From Mycobacterium sp. 141 (GTDB taxonomy: Bacteria; Actinomycetota; Actinomycetes; Mycobacteriales; Mycobacteriaceae), in NCBI RefSeq assembly GCF_000382405.1, contig NZ_KB908261.1, forward strand, positions 62,001 to 126,000: a stretch of 64,000 nt of DNA. The letters run 5' to 3'. A program made the position numbers and the translations under genes. The notes beneath the pieces are model-generated. The model made no database searches and had not been told where the DNA came from. It saw only the letters and a list, made by a program, of their open reading frames with translations. Below, piece by piece: positions 35,078 to 43,366 of this stretch. The first letter of the stretch is position 1, and the number at the start of each line of letters is the position of its first letter.

Positions 35078-35275
35078 ATGGAGGTCAACCGCGTCGCCGA
35101 TCTACAGCGTTGGCAGGAATCCGGTGCGCACTGGCAGGTGATCGCGCGAACGGGTGACACCGTGACCGTTGCGCTGCTCCGCTGCGACGGCGGTGAAGAG
35201 GTCGACAGGTTCACCTCAGATGATCCCGCGTTGCTGGCCTTTCTCGGCCAGCGGGTCAGTAGCGAGGATGAATAG
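35078..35275 (+). CDS. Small conserved-looking protein (65 aa), divergent from DUF488
   Basis: This 65-residue acidic protein starts MEVNRVADLQRWQESGAHWQVIARTGDTVTVALLRCDGGEEVDRF and looks like a small folded beta-rich domain (HWQVIAR, VTVALLRCDGGEEVDRF). No secreted or membrane signals are seen. Its start is 19 bp from the divergent DUF488 start. The function is unknown. I have seen similar small proteins in mycobacteria but cannot name the family. Confidence 0.75.
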   Translation: MEVNRVADLQRWQESGAHWQVIARTGDTVTVALLRCDGGEEVDRFTSDDPALLAFLGQRVSSEDE

Positions 35276-35280
35276 CGGCG

Positions 35281-35366
35281 CGGAATCCCTAATTGCTCCT
35301 CACGTCCGCAGACTTCTAATTGCTCCTCACGTCCGCGGAATCCCTAATTGCTCCTCACGTGCACGG
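35281..35366. repeat. Three tandem copies of the dispersed tgctcctcRcgtccgc repeat
   Basis: Units start at 35294, 35321 and 35349 (periods 27 and 28 bp). The core is tgctcctcacgtccgc, and the third copy changes to tgctcctcacgtgcac. The flanking words cggaatccctaat and cttctaat are also repeated, so the true unit is about 28 bp: ggaatccctaattgctcctcacgtccgc. The same core, with G for A, lies inside the MFS gene at 27234-27278. The array sits between the small gene and dhaK. Confidence 0.9.
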
Positions 35367-35416
35367 TAACGTCGTGGCGTGCAATGCCACCGACGGCCCA
35401 CCCCGAGGAGCCAGCG

Positions 35417-36415
35417 ATGAAGAAGCTCATCAACGATCCCGCCGACGTGATCACCGAGGCCCTGCAGGGCATGGCCGCCGCCCATCCCGAACTTCGTATC
35501 GACCACAGCAATCGAATCATCTACCGCGGGGACGCCCCGGTCGCCGGCAAGGTCGGTCTGGTCTCCGGCGGCGGGTCGGGGCACGAACCGTTGCACGGCG
35601 GGTTCGTCGGGCCGGGCATGCTCGACGCTGCTTGTGCGGGTGAAGTTTTCACCTCGCCGGTGCCGGACCAGATGCTGGCCGCAACCCAGCACGTCGACGG
35701 CGGGGCAGGTGTCCTACACATCGTGAAGAACTACACCGGTGACGTGATGAACTTCGAGATGGCCGCCGAACTGGCCGCCGCGGAGGGTATTACGGTCGAG
35801 TCGGTGATCGTCGATGACGACGTCGCGGTGCGCGACAGCACGTTCACCGCCGGACGCCGCGGGGTCGGCGCGACCGTTCTGGTGGAGAAACTCGCCGGCG
35901 CGGCCGCAGACCAGGGTCGCCCACTGAACGACGTGGCCGCCGTGGCGCGGCACGTCAACGCCTCCGCCCGGAGCATGGGGGTGGCACTGGCCTCGTGCAC
36001 GGTACCTGCGGTGGGACATCCCACCTTTGACCTGCCCGACACCGAGATCGAGCTGGGCATCGGAATTCACGGTGAACCCGGACGCCAACGCGTCCCCATG
36101 CAACCGGCTCGCGCCGTGGCAGAACTCATGGCCGAGCCGATCCTCACCGACTTCGACTTCACCGGTGGCGACGGGGTGATCCTGTTCGTCAACGGCATGG
36201 GCGCAACCCCATTGATCGAGCTGTATGTCATGTACGCACAATTCGCGGCCATCCTGGACAAGGCCGGCGTGCAGGTCGCCCGTTCCCTGGTCGGCCCCTA
36301 CATCACCAGCCTGGACATGGCGGGCTGCTCGGTCACCCTGCTGCGCGCCGACGACGAACTGCTGCGGCTGTGGGATCACCCGGTGAGCACCGCGGCGCTA
36401 CGGTGGGGACGCTGA
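35417..36415 (+). CDS. dhaK: PTS-dependent dihydroxyacetone kinase subunit DhaK
   Basis: DhaK binds dihydroxyacetone as a hemiaminal through a His, here in [10 protein letters not shown] (about residue 218). The 332-residue protein also has [23 protein letters not shown] and [22 protein letters not shown], both typical. The start is the ATG at 35417 with GAGGAG seven bases upstream; 23 extra codons of open frame before it are not family-like. It forms an operon with dhaL and dhaM, the phosphoenolpyruvate-dependent type and not the ATP type. Confidence 0.94.
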   Translation: MKKLINDPADVITEALQGMAAAHPELRIDHSNRIIYRGDAPVAGKVGLVSGGGSGHEPLHGGFVGPGMLDAACAGEVFTSPVPDQMLAATQHVDGGAGVLHIVKNYTGDVMNFEMAAELAAAEGITVESVIVDDDVAVRDSTFTAGRRGVGATVLVEKLAGAAADQGRPLNDVAAVARHVNASARSMGVALASCTVPAVGHPTFDLPDTEIELGIGIHGEPGRQRVPMQPARAVAELMAEPILTDFDFTGGDGVILFVNGMGATPLIELYVMYAQFAAILDKAGVQVARSLVGPYITSLDMAGCSVTLLRADDELLRLWDHPVSTAALRWGR

Positions 36416-36416
36416 C

Positions 36417-37052
36417 ATGGACCTGGCCCAGCTCACCGCATGGCTGCGCGAATTCGCCCGCGTGATCGGTGAAAATGCGCAGTACCTCAGCGATCTCGAT
36501 GCGGCGATCGGCGATGCCGACCACGGTATCAACATGGAGCGCGGGATGACGGCTGTCGTCGCAGCGCTCGACGACACTCCACCGGCCGACCCGGCGGCCC
36601 TGTGCAAGCTGGTCGGCATGACCCTGGTGAAATCCGTGGGCGGCGCCAGCGGTCCCCTGTACGGCACGTTCTTCCTGCGGATGGCGCCCGCGCTGGGGAC
36701 CGACAGCGAGGTCAGTGCCGCGAATTTCGCGTCCGCACTGCGGGCCGGGGTCGACGGCGTGGTCCAGCGCGGCCGCGCCGAGGCGGGCGACAAGACCATG
36801 TACGATGCCCTTGCCCCTGCCGTCGACGCGCTGGACTCCGCGTTGTCAACCCACGCCTCGCTGCCCGAAGGTCTCTCGACAGCGGCTGCCGCAGCCCAGA
36901 AGGGCAGGGATGCAACGGAATCACTGATAGCCAGAAAGGGCCGAGCCAGTTACCTCGGGGAACGTAGCGTCGGGCATATCGATCCGGGCGCGGCGTCGGC
37001 AGCTCTGCTGATCGCCGCGGCGTCCGCGGTGCTGAACGGCGGTCCGGCGTGA
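36417..37052 (+). CDS. dhaL: Dihydroxyacetone kinase ADP-binding subunit DhaL
   Basis: The 211-residue protein holds a tightly bound ADP that shuttles phosphate from DhaM to dihydroxyacetone on DhaK. Landmarks are AAIGDADHGINMERG (Mg-binding aspartates) and KSVGGASGPLYGTFFLRM, with a DARKGRASYLGERSVGHIDPG-like lid (seen as KGRASYLGERSVGHIDPG). It starts one base after the dhaK stop and its own stop overlaps dhaM. Confidence 0.94.
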   Translation: MDLAQLTAWLREFARVIGENAQYLSDLDAAIGDADHGINMERGMTAVVAALDDTPPADPAALCKLVGMTLVKSVGGASGPLYGTFFLRMAPALGTDSEVSAANFASALRAGVDGVVQRGRAEAGDKTMYDALAPAVDALDSALSTHASLPEGLSTAAAAAQKGRDATESLIARKGRASYLGERSVGHIDPGAASAALLIAAASAVLNGGPA

Positions 37053-37780
37053 CGGCGGGTTTGGTGGTCGTGTCACACAGCCGCCAGCTGGCCCGCGCCG
37101 CGGTCGCACTGGCCCGAGAAATGGTGCACGACAATGAGGTCCGGTTCGAGATCGCCGCAGGGCTGGACGACACCACGTTCGGCACCGACGCCGCGGCGAT
37201 CGCCGAGGCGGTCACGGCGGCCGACGACGGCGATGGCGTGGTGGTGCTGATGGACTTGGGCAGCGCCGTCCTTTCCGCCGAATTCGCCCTGGAATTGCTC
37301 GATGATGACGCGAGGCAACGCACCGTGCTGTGCCCTGCCGCACTGGTGGAAGGTCTCATCGTGGCGGCCGTATCCGCAGCCGGCGGGGCATCGACCGCGA
37401 CGGTGGCAGCCGAAGCGTCCAACGCGTTGGCCGGCAAGATCGCGCAGCTCGGAACGGTGACGTCGGCAACGACCGACGAGAGCGACGGCGCAGCTGAAAT
37501 CACCGGCAGCTTCGTCATCACCAACCCGCACGGACTGCACATCCGGCCCGCCGCCCGGCTGGTCCAGGAAGTCCGCCGTCGCGATGCACAAGTGTGGATC
37601 CGCAACCGGCGCAGCGATTCCGATTGGGTCGACGCCAGCATCCTGTCGGGTCTCACGACTCTCGACGTGCGGTGCGGCGACGAGATGCAGCTGCGTATTT
37701 CCGGTCCCCACGCCGCTGAGTCGCTGGCCGACATCCTGGCACTGGCCGACCGTCAGTTCGACGAGACCCCGACCAGCTGA
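37049..37780 (+). CDS. dhaM: Phosphotransfer protein DhaM (EIIA-Man plus HPr domains)
   Basis: The 243-residue protein has an EIIA-Man-like domain (about 1-130, VVVSHSRQLARAAVALA, His at about 9) and an HPr domain (about 155-240, ITNPHGLHIRPAARLVQ). The EI-like third domain of E. coli DhaM is missing, so enzyme I must be encoded elsewhere. The HPr site reads GLHIRPAA instead of the usual GLHARPAA. It starts with GTG inside the dhaL stop codon. Confidence 0.92.
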   Translation: MTAGLVVVSHSRQLARAAVALAREMVHDNEVRFEIAAGLDDTTFGTDAAAIAEAVTAADDGDGVVVLMDLGSAVLSAEFALELLDDDARQRTVLCPAALVEGLIVAAVSAAGGASTATVAAEASNALAGKIAQLGTVTSATTDESDGAAEITGSFVITNPHGLHIRPAARLVQEVRRRDAQVWIRNRRSDSDWVDASILSGLTTLDVRCGDEMQLRISGPHAAESLADILALADRQFDETPTS

Positions 37781-37783
37781 CCT

Positions 37784-37882
37784 TCAGGTGGCCGGGCGAA
37801 ACCGCACCAGCCGAGCCAGCTGGTCCCGGTCCTCGATGCCGATCTCGGCGAAAATGCGGTAGAGGTGGCCGTCGATCACCTG
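37784..37882 (-). pseudogene. LuxR-family regulator fragment (C-terminal end of the helix-turn-helix)
   Basis: The reverse strand encodes VIDGHLYRIFAEIGIEDRDQLARLVR and a few more residues before a stop at 37784. This is the second half of a LuxR-type DNA-binding domain, whose usual form is TVExHLxxIFxKLGVxxRxxLA. The first half of the domain and all upstream parts are missing. The fragment begins where the EIIA-Glc gene ends and overlaps its last seven bases in another frame, so the EIIA C terminus probably formed at a deletion or fusion point. Confidence 0.7.
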
Positions 37883-38346
37883 TGCGCAGTGAAGAGAACA
37901 GCCCCGGAATCGATATCCGAACCCGTCCGCACCGCATCGGACACCGTGATGTTTGCGGCTTCACGCTCGTCCATGATCACAACCGGCACAATCGGATTGA
38001 GGCCTTTCGCGATCACCGAAGCGGCGTCATAGGTGATGACGACCTGCCCCGCGGTGACGTCATCGCCCTGGCTGAGGTGGATGGTGAAACCCTCGCCGTT
38101 GAGCGCGACGGTGTCCAGCCCGAGGTGCACGAGGACACCGACATTGTCCGCGGTCAACACGATGTACGCATGCGGCATCAGTTTCAGCAACTTCCCGCTG
38201 GCGGGGGCGACCGCATCCACCACCCGGGTGCCCGGGTCGACGGCAGCGCCGTACCCGACCAGTCCGGCCGAGAAAACCGGATCGGGGACGTCGGAGAGGG
38301 CGACGGCGCGCCCGCTGACAGCGGCCAGTACTGGCGTAGTACTCAT
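37876..38346 (-). CDS. PTS glucose-type EIIA protein (Crr-like)
   Basis: The 156-residue soluble EIIA-Glc-like protein starts at the ATG at 38346, with AAGGAG upstream. The phosphorylated His lies in VGVLVHLGLDTV (about residue 76), and the partner His is in PHAYIVLTADN. Other typical segments are VFSAGLVGYGAAVDP and VTAGQVVITYDAASV. No EIIBC permease lies nearby, so it may serve a permease encoded elsewhere or act in regulation. It converges with dhaM over the LuxR fragment. Confidence 0.9.
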   Translation of the reverse strand: MSTTPVLAAVSGRAVALSDVPDPVFSAGLVGYGAAVDPGTRVVDAVAPASGKLLKLMPHAYIVLTADNVGVLVHLGLDTVALNGEGFTIHLSQGDDVTAGQVVITYDAASVIAKGLNPIVPVVIMDEREAANITVSDAVRTGSDIDSGAVLFTAHR

Positions 38347-38453
38347 GTCTCGGTCTCCTTTGTTCGGCTGCAAGCTTACGAGGCTCGCCCACTCGCCCGG
38401 CGCATCTCGGTAAGGCTTCCGGACAACGCCATCAAGGAGATCTTGTCGACGGT

Positions 38454-38813
38454 TCAGACCGACAACAGCCGCTGGAAGAAATCGCGGTAGCGCGTGAGAG
38501 CCACACGCAGTTCCTCCGTCGAAACATCCTCGCCGCGAGCCCATTGAGCCTCGAGCCGAGAACGAGTGTCGGCGAAACTCGCGTTCAGCTCTTCGACGAC
38601 TTCTCCCACGAGTCTGTCCGCTTGCTGCACACACTGTTTCGGGTCATCGATGAATGCCGCCTGAATATCGGTCCAGCGCGAACGCAGTCCTGACCGATGC
38701 TGTTCGGCAAACAGCAAGGTGTCATCACCGGTCGACACTTCAGCGTCCCGAGTCTCCTGCATCTCTGCGGGATCGGGCCGACCGGTCGACGCCTGCTCGT
38801 CGTGAGTGGTCAT
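38454..38813 (-). CDS. Hypothetical soluble protein related to its upstream neighbour
   Basis: The 119-residue protein is mainly helical and acidic. The stretch AAFIDDPKQCVQQADRLVGEVVEELNASF closely resembles AGFVDNPAKSVSEADRLVTEVLRERGYPI in the protein encoded just upstream (38810-39409), and the endings RVALTRYRDFFQRLL and REAIVHYRVLFEELL also match. The two therefore share one domain. No signal or membrane span is seen. Its ATG overlaps the neighbour's stop. The function is not recognised. Confidence 0.8.
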   Translation of the reverse strand: MTTHDEQASTGRPDPAEMQETRDAEVSTGDDTLLFAEQHRSGLRSRWTDIQAAFIDDPKQCVQQADRLVGEVVEELNASFADTRSRLEAQWARGEDVSTEELRVALTRYRDFFQRLLSV

Positions 38814-39409
38814 GCTCGCGCCTCCCTCGACGAATCTGTACCGGACTCACGCCCAGTCGGTGTTTCATGCTCAGCGCCGAGCAGTTCCTCGAAGAGCACC
38901 CGATAGTGCACGATCGCCTCACGTTGAGCCTCGGTGCCGATCTCACCATGCTCTTGCGCCAGGTGAAGGATGTGTGCCGCCCGATAATGCTCGACCACCT
39001 TCGGGTGATCCACCGAGATGTCGGCCGCTTGCTGCTCGAAATCGTCTATCGGGTAACCGCGTTCGCGCAGGACCTCGGTCACCAGTCGATCTGCTTCGCT
39101 GACCGATTTCGCAGGATTGTCCACGAACCCGGCCTGCGTTATCCCCCACGCCTGGACGTATCGCGCCCGCGATTCCGGTGTCAACTCATCGATGTTCAGC
39201 TTGTTGTGCTTGCGTTCACGTGCAAGAAGTTCCTTCTCCGCGGCGCGTTGGCCGCCTGCGCTGTCCATTGCTCGCTCATACTCCGGACCGAACCGGCCCT
39301 TCAATCTGTCGCTGCGCTTCTTCCGCATGATCGAAGCGAACGCGATCAACGCCAGCACAACGATGACCACGACGACTACCGCGATGACGATCCAACTCCA
39401 TGTAGGCAT
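38810..39409 (-). CDS. Single-span membrane protein with a helical cytoplasmic domain
   Basis: The 199-residue protein has an N-terminal membrane anchor (WSWIVIAVVVVVIVVLALIAFASIM), a basic stop (RKKRSDRLKGRFGPEYERAM), and a helical domain (about 70-185). The last part is the domain shared with the smaller protein downstream (AGFVDNPAKSVSEADRLVTEVL). The basic juxtamembrane stretch suggests a cytoplasmic domain. It is the first gene of a two-gene operon. The function is unknown. Confidence 0.82.
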   Translation of the reverse strand: MPTWSWIVIAVVVVVIVVLALIAFASIMRKKRSDRLKGRFGPEYERAMDSAGGQRAAEKELLARERKHNKLNIDELTPESRARYVQAWGITQAGFVDNPAKSVSEADRLVTEVLRERGYPIDDFEQQAADISVDHPKVVEHYRAAHILHLAQEHGEIGTEAQREAIVHYRVLFEELLGAEHETPTGRESGTDSSREARA

Positions 39410-39527
39410 CTCTGACCTCCTGCACGGGTGTTACCCGAAGGAGCTCTGTGCAAACGTCGATTCTCGATGGACGCGTCCCCTGCGCGGCGGCGACGGCATC
39501 GGTTTCGGCAACGGCACGAACGCGCGC

Positions 39528-40535
39528 TCACACCTTCGCGAAGCAGGAGTTGGCTTCGCCGTTGGGAATTGACGCGTTCTGGCTGGAGAACTTTCCGACG
39601 ACCCCGGTGCTGGTCACCTCGACGCTGTCGGCGTGTATGCCCAGCGGATAGTTGTCGTTCAGCTTTTTGGTGAGGCCGTCCAGCGCTGACTGCACGGTGT
39701 CTTTCGAGAAAGGTCCGGTGGCATCGAGCACCTGCAGGTTCAAGTCACCGTTGGCGACGACGGGCTTGGCGGTGACGCTGGTGCCGCCGGCGGCGTCGAG
39801 GACGAGGGTCCCGGCAGCGGTGTCGGTGTGGACACCGGTGAGCAGGTCGCCTACGACGGGTAAGTTCTCGGCGACAGTCTCCTTGATCCCGGCCGACGTC
39901 CACGACAGCGTGGCGGCCAGGGATCCGATGGTGCCCTTGGAATCGGCCGTGCCCTGCAAGCGAATGTCCGACAGGCTCACGTCGGCCGTCATCCCCTTGG
40001 CCGCCTGGACTCGATTACCGGCGGTGTCGACGGAAATGTTGGTGTAGTGACCGGTGATGTGCTGCCACAGAAACGGCGGACTCACTCCGAACGAGATGGT
40101 GGCACCGTCCTGCACGACGCATTGGGTGACGTCGGCCAGCAGGCTTCCAGCCCGGTGCCGGGCATACAGTTCGGCACCGGCCAGTCCGCCCGCCAACAGG
40201 GCGACGACGATGATCGCGATCAACACGACCGTCTGCAGGCGGCGACGCCGTGGTCGCTCCTTGCCCTGTGGATGGTGCGCACCGGGCGGCCCGACCGCGC
40301 GGGGACGCTGTCGGGCGATCTTCTCGGTGGCGGGGGTATCGGCGGGTTGACGGCGAGCGTGAAACTGCTCGGTCGGTGCTTCGTGATGGGTGGGCGGCTG
40401 CTGTTGCGGCGGAGGTGGCCTCAGACGCTGAGTCGGCGGCTCGGGTGGCCGCAAACGCTGGGTTGCGGGGTCGGGCGGCGGCGCTCCGGGGCCGCGCCAG
40501 CCAGGTTGTCCGGGGCGTTGCGGCGGTGTCGGCAT
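39528..40535 (-). CDS. DUF2993 (LmeA-like) membrane-anchored lipid-binding protein
   Basis: The protein has 335 residues from the ATG at 40535. It has a Pro/Arg/Gln-rich cytoplasmic leader (1-95, including TQRLRPPEPPTQRLRPPPP), a basic patch then a membrane anchor (LQTVVLIAIIVVALLAGGLAGAELYA), and a DUF2993 domain outside (about 120-335, ADVTQCVVQDGATISFGVSPPFLWQHITGHYTNISV). LmeA, the known member, works in lipomannan elongation in the periplasm. This protein differs by the anchor and the proline-rich leader. Confidence 0.85.
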   Translation of the reverse strand: MPTPPQRPGQPGWRGPGAPPPDPATQRLRPPEPPTQRLRPPPPQQQPPTHHEAPTEQFHARRQPADTPATEKIARQRPRAVGPPGAHHPQGKERPRRRRLQTVVLIAIIVVALLAGGLAGAELYARHRAGSLLADVTQCVVQDGATISFGVSPPFLWQHITGHYTNISVDTAGNRVQAAKGMTADVSLSDIRLQGTADSKGTIGSLAATLSWTSAGIKETVAENLPVVGDLLTGVHTDTAAGTLVLDAAGGTSVTAKPVVANGDLNLQVLDATGPFSKDTVQSALDGLTKKLNDNYPLGIHADSVEVTSTGVVGKFSSQNASIPNGEANSCFAKV

Positions 40536-40616
40536 CCGGGCAATTCTGCCCCATCGACATGGGTGCGAGCTAAGAAGGAAGCATTCCACAGCCCACCCAC
40601 CGTTGCTTGCGGGCGA

Positions 40617-41354
40617 TCAGACCACACCGGAACTTTCCTCGGCATCTTGCTTCGTGCGCTCCCAGGGCCAGGTCATCAGCGCCCACACGATGAGAACGAT
40701 CGTGACCTCGGTCAGCAGATACAGCGGCCACGGGCCCAGTACGTCCAGCAGCGATGCGGTGGGCGGCTTCCTGTTGAGATAGCCGTAGTTGGTGCCAGTG
40801 ATCACGTTGAAGATGAGGGTCAATGCTGCCCACGCGAACGTCGCGATGGCTGCGAACCGGTAGTCGCGCCACCGCGGACGCATTCCACGCCCCCAGGTGA
40901 GATAGATGGCCGCCCAGACAACGAGCACGTGAAGCGTGAAGAACGTGATGAACAGATGGTGCGGAAAGTCCGGGGCGCCGTCTCTCGGCGTACCGATATC
41001 CGGCGTGATCAACGCCTGTGAACTCAGGACTAGACCCCAGTAGTAGGTGAGGACGAAAGCCCACCGTCGCTGCGACCACAGGGCGTACGCCGCCGCGAGT
41101 TCCGCGATGTCGCACAGTTGCAGCGGCACCGAGGTATCGACGGTGGGCTCGACCAGCTTGTAGACCAATGCCACGATGAACGCCGCCAGGAGCAGACCCG
41201 CCAGGACGCGGCCGAGGAGCCGGGCCTGCGCTTCGGTCTGTCGACGGCCGATCATGACCAGCACGACCGCGCCCGCCGCGAACACCGCCAGCACCACCAA
41301 GTGTGACGGGCCGTAGGCCGAAAACTCGCGTTGTGCAGAGAACAGTTCGATCAA
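40617..41354 (-). CDS. TIGR02206-type integral membrane protein (YwaF-like)
   Basis: The 245-residue protein has about seven membrane spans. It shows the family marks FSAYGPSHLVVL near the N terminus, VPLQLCDIAELAAAYAL in the middle and FNVITGTNYGYLNRKPPTASLLDVLGPWPLYLL towards the end. The role of the family is unknown. It stands alone between the DUF2993 and cutinase genes on the same strand. Confidence 0.87.
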   Translation of the reverse strand: MIELFSAQREFSAYGPSHLVVLAVFAAGAVVLVMIGRRQTEAQARLLGRVLAGLLLAAFIVALVYKLVEPTVDTSVPLQLCDIAELAAAYALWSQRRWAFVLTYYWGLVLSSQALITPDIGTPRDGAPDFPHHLFITFFTLHVLVVWAAIYLTWGRGMRPRWRDYRFAAIATFAWAALTLIFNVITGTNYGYLNRKPPTASLLDVLGPWPLYLLTEVTIVLIVWALMTWPWERTKQDAEESSGVV

Positions 41355-41491
41355 CCCCGTTTCGTCGCACGCACGGAACGATTACCCATAATCGCAGGCG
41401 GCGTTCGACCTGCCCGCTCGAAACACCCGCATGGATATTGGGTCAACCGCTCAACCAGACAAGCCGCATTTGACCCGATGTCCCGACTTCG

Positions 41492-42412
41492 TCAGCGGAC
41501 CGCCGAGACCCAGCCGAAATCGGGGGCCGGCGAAGCAGGCTCGTATGTCGACGGGTCAGGCCCCAGAGACTGCTGACCGCCATACCCTGGTGTCTCCGAG
41601 CCGTACCCCGGTGGCGAACCGTAGCCCGGTCGCGGGCCGTGCATTGACGTCTGCGGGCCGTAATCCGGCGTCGCGGGGCCATATCCCAGCGATGGCCCAT
41701 ACCCAGGCACCGTCTGACCGGACCCGGCCAGTAGCTTAGATGCGACAAAAGCCGCTGCCTGGGTGGTGTACACGGGGATGTAACCCTCGGTGTGGCCGCT
41801 CCAGTCATTGCCTGGACCGGCGTGACAGATCGGGTCGTTCGGGTTACACAGGTCGATCGCTTTGGAGCTGAGCAGCGTGCTCTTGGCCGACAGCGCTTCT
41901 CCCGTGCGGGTAGCGACGTCGCCGAAGGTGGCGACCGCCGCGACGTTAGCCGCGTACTGGGGCGGAAGCGGATCAGCCCATGTGATGCCGCCCAGAGGAT
42001 TACCGGCCACGATGTTGATCACGCTCGCGCCCTGCGAGTAGCCGCCCAGGACGATCTTGGTGTCGGGGCAGGAGGACACCGTCGATTTGAGGTGGGCAAT
42101 CGCGTCTTTGGCTCCGTCACCACCGTGCAGCTGCAGCTTGGAGGCCTTGTAGTTCACCGCGTAAGTGTCGATGTTCATACCGCCGGTCTGCTTGCGCAGC
42201 GAGTCGACGAAGGCGTCGCCGACCCGACCGAGACCAGCCGGCTCATCGGTGCCGCGCGCGAAGATGACCTCGGCGCCCGGGCAGTCGGTGGCGGACGCTA
42301 CCGGCAGCGCGCTTGGGGCGACGAGCAGGACACCGGCAGCGAACAGTGCCGAAGCGCCAAACCCCACCCAACGACCGGCGCTACGCTTGCAGCGTTTGCG
42401 GCGAGAAAGCAC
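41492..42412 (-). CDS. Secreted cutinase-family lipase/esterase with a Gly-Pro-Tyr repeat tail
   Basis: The 306-residue protein has a signal peptide (cut likely near ASA about 41) and a cutinase domain (about 42-230). Catalytic Ser is in GGYSQGAS (residue 126), and the Asp and His lie in [21 protein letters not shown]; four cysteines are placed as in cutinases. From about residue 233 a tail of roughly 70 residues repeats PGYG-like words ([19 protein letters not shown]...). Such tails are not part of the catalytic fold and may anchor or extend the enzyme in the cell wall. Confidence 0.9.
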   Translation of the reverse strand: MLSRRKRCKRSAGRWVGFGASALFAAGVLLVAPSALPVASATDCPGAEVIFARGTDEPAGLGRVGDAFVDSLRKQTGGMNIDTYAVNYKASKLQLHGGDGAKDAIAHLKSTVSSCPDTKIVLGGYSQGASVINIVAGNPLGGITWADPLPPQYAANVAAVATFGDVATRTGEALSAKSTLLSSKAIDLCNPNDPICHAGPGNDWSGHTEGYIPVYTTQAAAFVASKLLAGSGQTVPGYGPSLGYGPATPDYGPQTSMHGPRPGYGSPPGYGSETPGYGGQQSLGPDPSTYEPASPAPDFGWVSAVR

Positions 42413-42750
42413 CCCTCAATCTAACCCCGTACGCAAGACGGCTGAACTTCACTTCGTGTACACGGGTAGCTTCGCCCAACCGCACCTGTGCCAGTTGGGA
42501 CCACGCGCCGGCGACCAGCTCTTGACGGCCAGCGGGGTCCCGAGTTGGCGACGCCCCACGAGTGGAGGGGCTGGGGGTGTGCTATCTGTAGATACGGCAC
42601 GTCATCTAGGCGTGACCCCGGACGAGGGCGACCGTACCCGGACTCGACGACGGCCAGCGCGTGGAGGCTGCCGTGGGTAGATCTTTTCCCGATGTAGTAA
42701 ACGCACTGCCCGGTGCGGTGCCCGCTCGAACAGCGGGGGCCTAGGCGCAC
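42413..42750. other. Intergenic region between the cutinase and small-membrane-protein genes
   Basis: This 338-bp stretch must contain divergent promoters for the cutinase gene and the two small membrane-protein genes. No family-like reading frame, tRNA or long inverted repeat was seen. Confidence 0.5.
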
Positions 42751-43014
42751 ATGGGCGGATTGGTCTTCGAGGTCACTCAAATTGTCGGCGCGCTGCTTGT
42801 GCTCGCCTGTTTCCTCCTAGCGCAGGTTGACCGGATCAACCCGGCCGGCTATCCGTACCTGGCCGTGAACCTCGTGGGCTCCGGCGCGATGACGGTCACC
42901 GCCGTGATCGCGCAGGAGTGGGGTTTCGTGTTCCTAGAGGGTGTGTGGGCGCTGGTGTCCCTGTGGGGGCTGATCCAGCGAGCGCGTGGCGTCGTCCCAA
43001 CGGCGGTGCACTGA
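42751..43014 (+). CDS. Small membrane protein, CBU_0592-like (first of a pair)
   Basis: The 87-residue protein has three membrane spans. It opens VTQIVGALLVLACFLLAQVDRI and includes YPYLAVNLVGSGAMTVTAVIAQEWGFVFLEGVWALVSLWGLI. It is paralogous to the next protein: the WGFVFLEGVWALVSLWGLI and WGFVILQGVWALVALIGLI ends agree closely. Similar proteins are grouped as CBU_0592 family. The function is unknown. The stop overlaps the next start (TGATG). Confidence 0.85.
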   Translation: MGGLVFEVTQIVGALLVLACFLLAQVDRINPAGYPYLAVNLVGSGAMTVTAVIAQEWGFVFLEGVWALVSLWGLIQRARGVVPTAVH

Positions 43015-43271
43015 TGGAGATTGCCCTGCAGTTCGTCGGCGCACTGGGCATCCTGACGCCATTCACGTTGATGCAGTTTCGACGTTGGAGCACACGTTCC
43101 TGGCCGTACCTGGCGCTGAACTTTGCCGGCGCATCGGTGCTGACCTGGTTGGCTGCGGTGGAGTCGCAGTGGGGCTTCGTCATCCTGCAGGGTGTGTGGG
43201 CGCTCGTCGCGCTGATCGGGCTCATCCGTCGCGCGGCTACCCGGAATACGCAGTCCGAAGCCGCACTCTGA
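43014..43271 (+). CDS. Small membrane protein, CBU_0592-like (second of a pair)
   Basis: The 85-residue paralogue of the preceding protein has the same three-span layout: ALQFVGALGILTPFTLMQFRRW, WPYLALNFAGASVLTWLAAVESQWGFVI and QGVWALVALIGLIRRA. Two such paralogues translated in coupled fashion suggest a hetero-oligomer, as in other small dual-subunit membrane proteins. This is inference from the gene arrangement. A strong terminator hairpin lies 46 bp after its stop. Confidence 0.85.
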   Translation: MEIALQFVGALGILTPFTLMQFRRWSTRSWPYLALNFAGASVLTWLAAVESQWGFVILQGVWALVALIGLIRRAATRNTQSEAAL

Positions 43272-43316
43272 CCTCTATAACCGGTCTCCGCGCGGCTCGC
43301 CGAACCGCCACACAGC

Positions 43317-43353
43317 AGAAGGGCCACCTCCCGGTCAGGAAGATGGCCCTTCT
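43317..43353. terminator. Strong hairpin terminator between the small membrane genes and tmRNA
   Basis: AGAAGGGCCA (43317-43326) pairs with TGGCCCTTCT (43344-43353), a perfect 10-bp stem with a 17-base loop. It lies just past the 3' end of the tmRNA gene read on the reverse strand and 46 bp after the forward gene pair, so it can serve both directions. Confidence 0.75.
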
Positions 43354-43366
43354 CTCGTGCTATCGG

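Noticed and set aside
35281..35366. CRISPR array
   Set aside because: There are only three units, with a 27-28 bp period that leaves about 10 bp between cores. The spacers are themselves repeated, and no cas gene is near.
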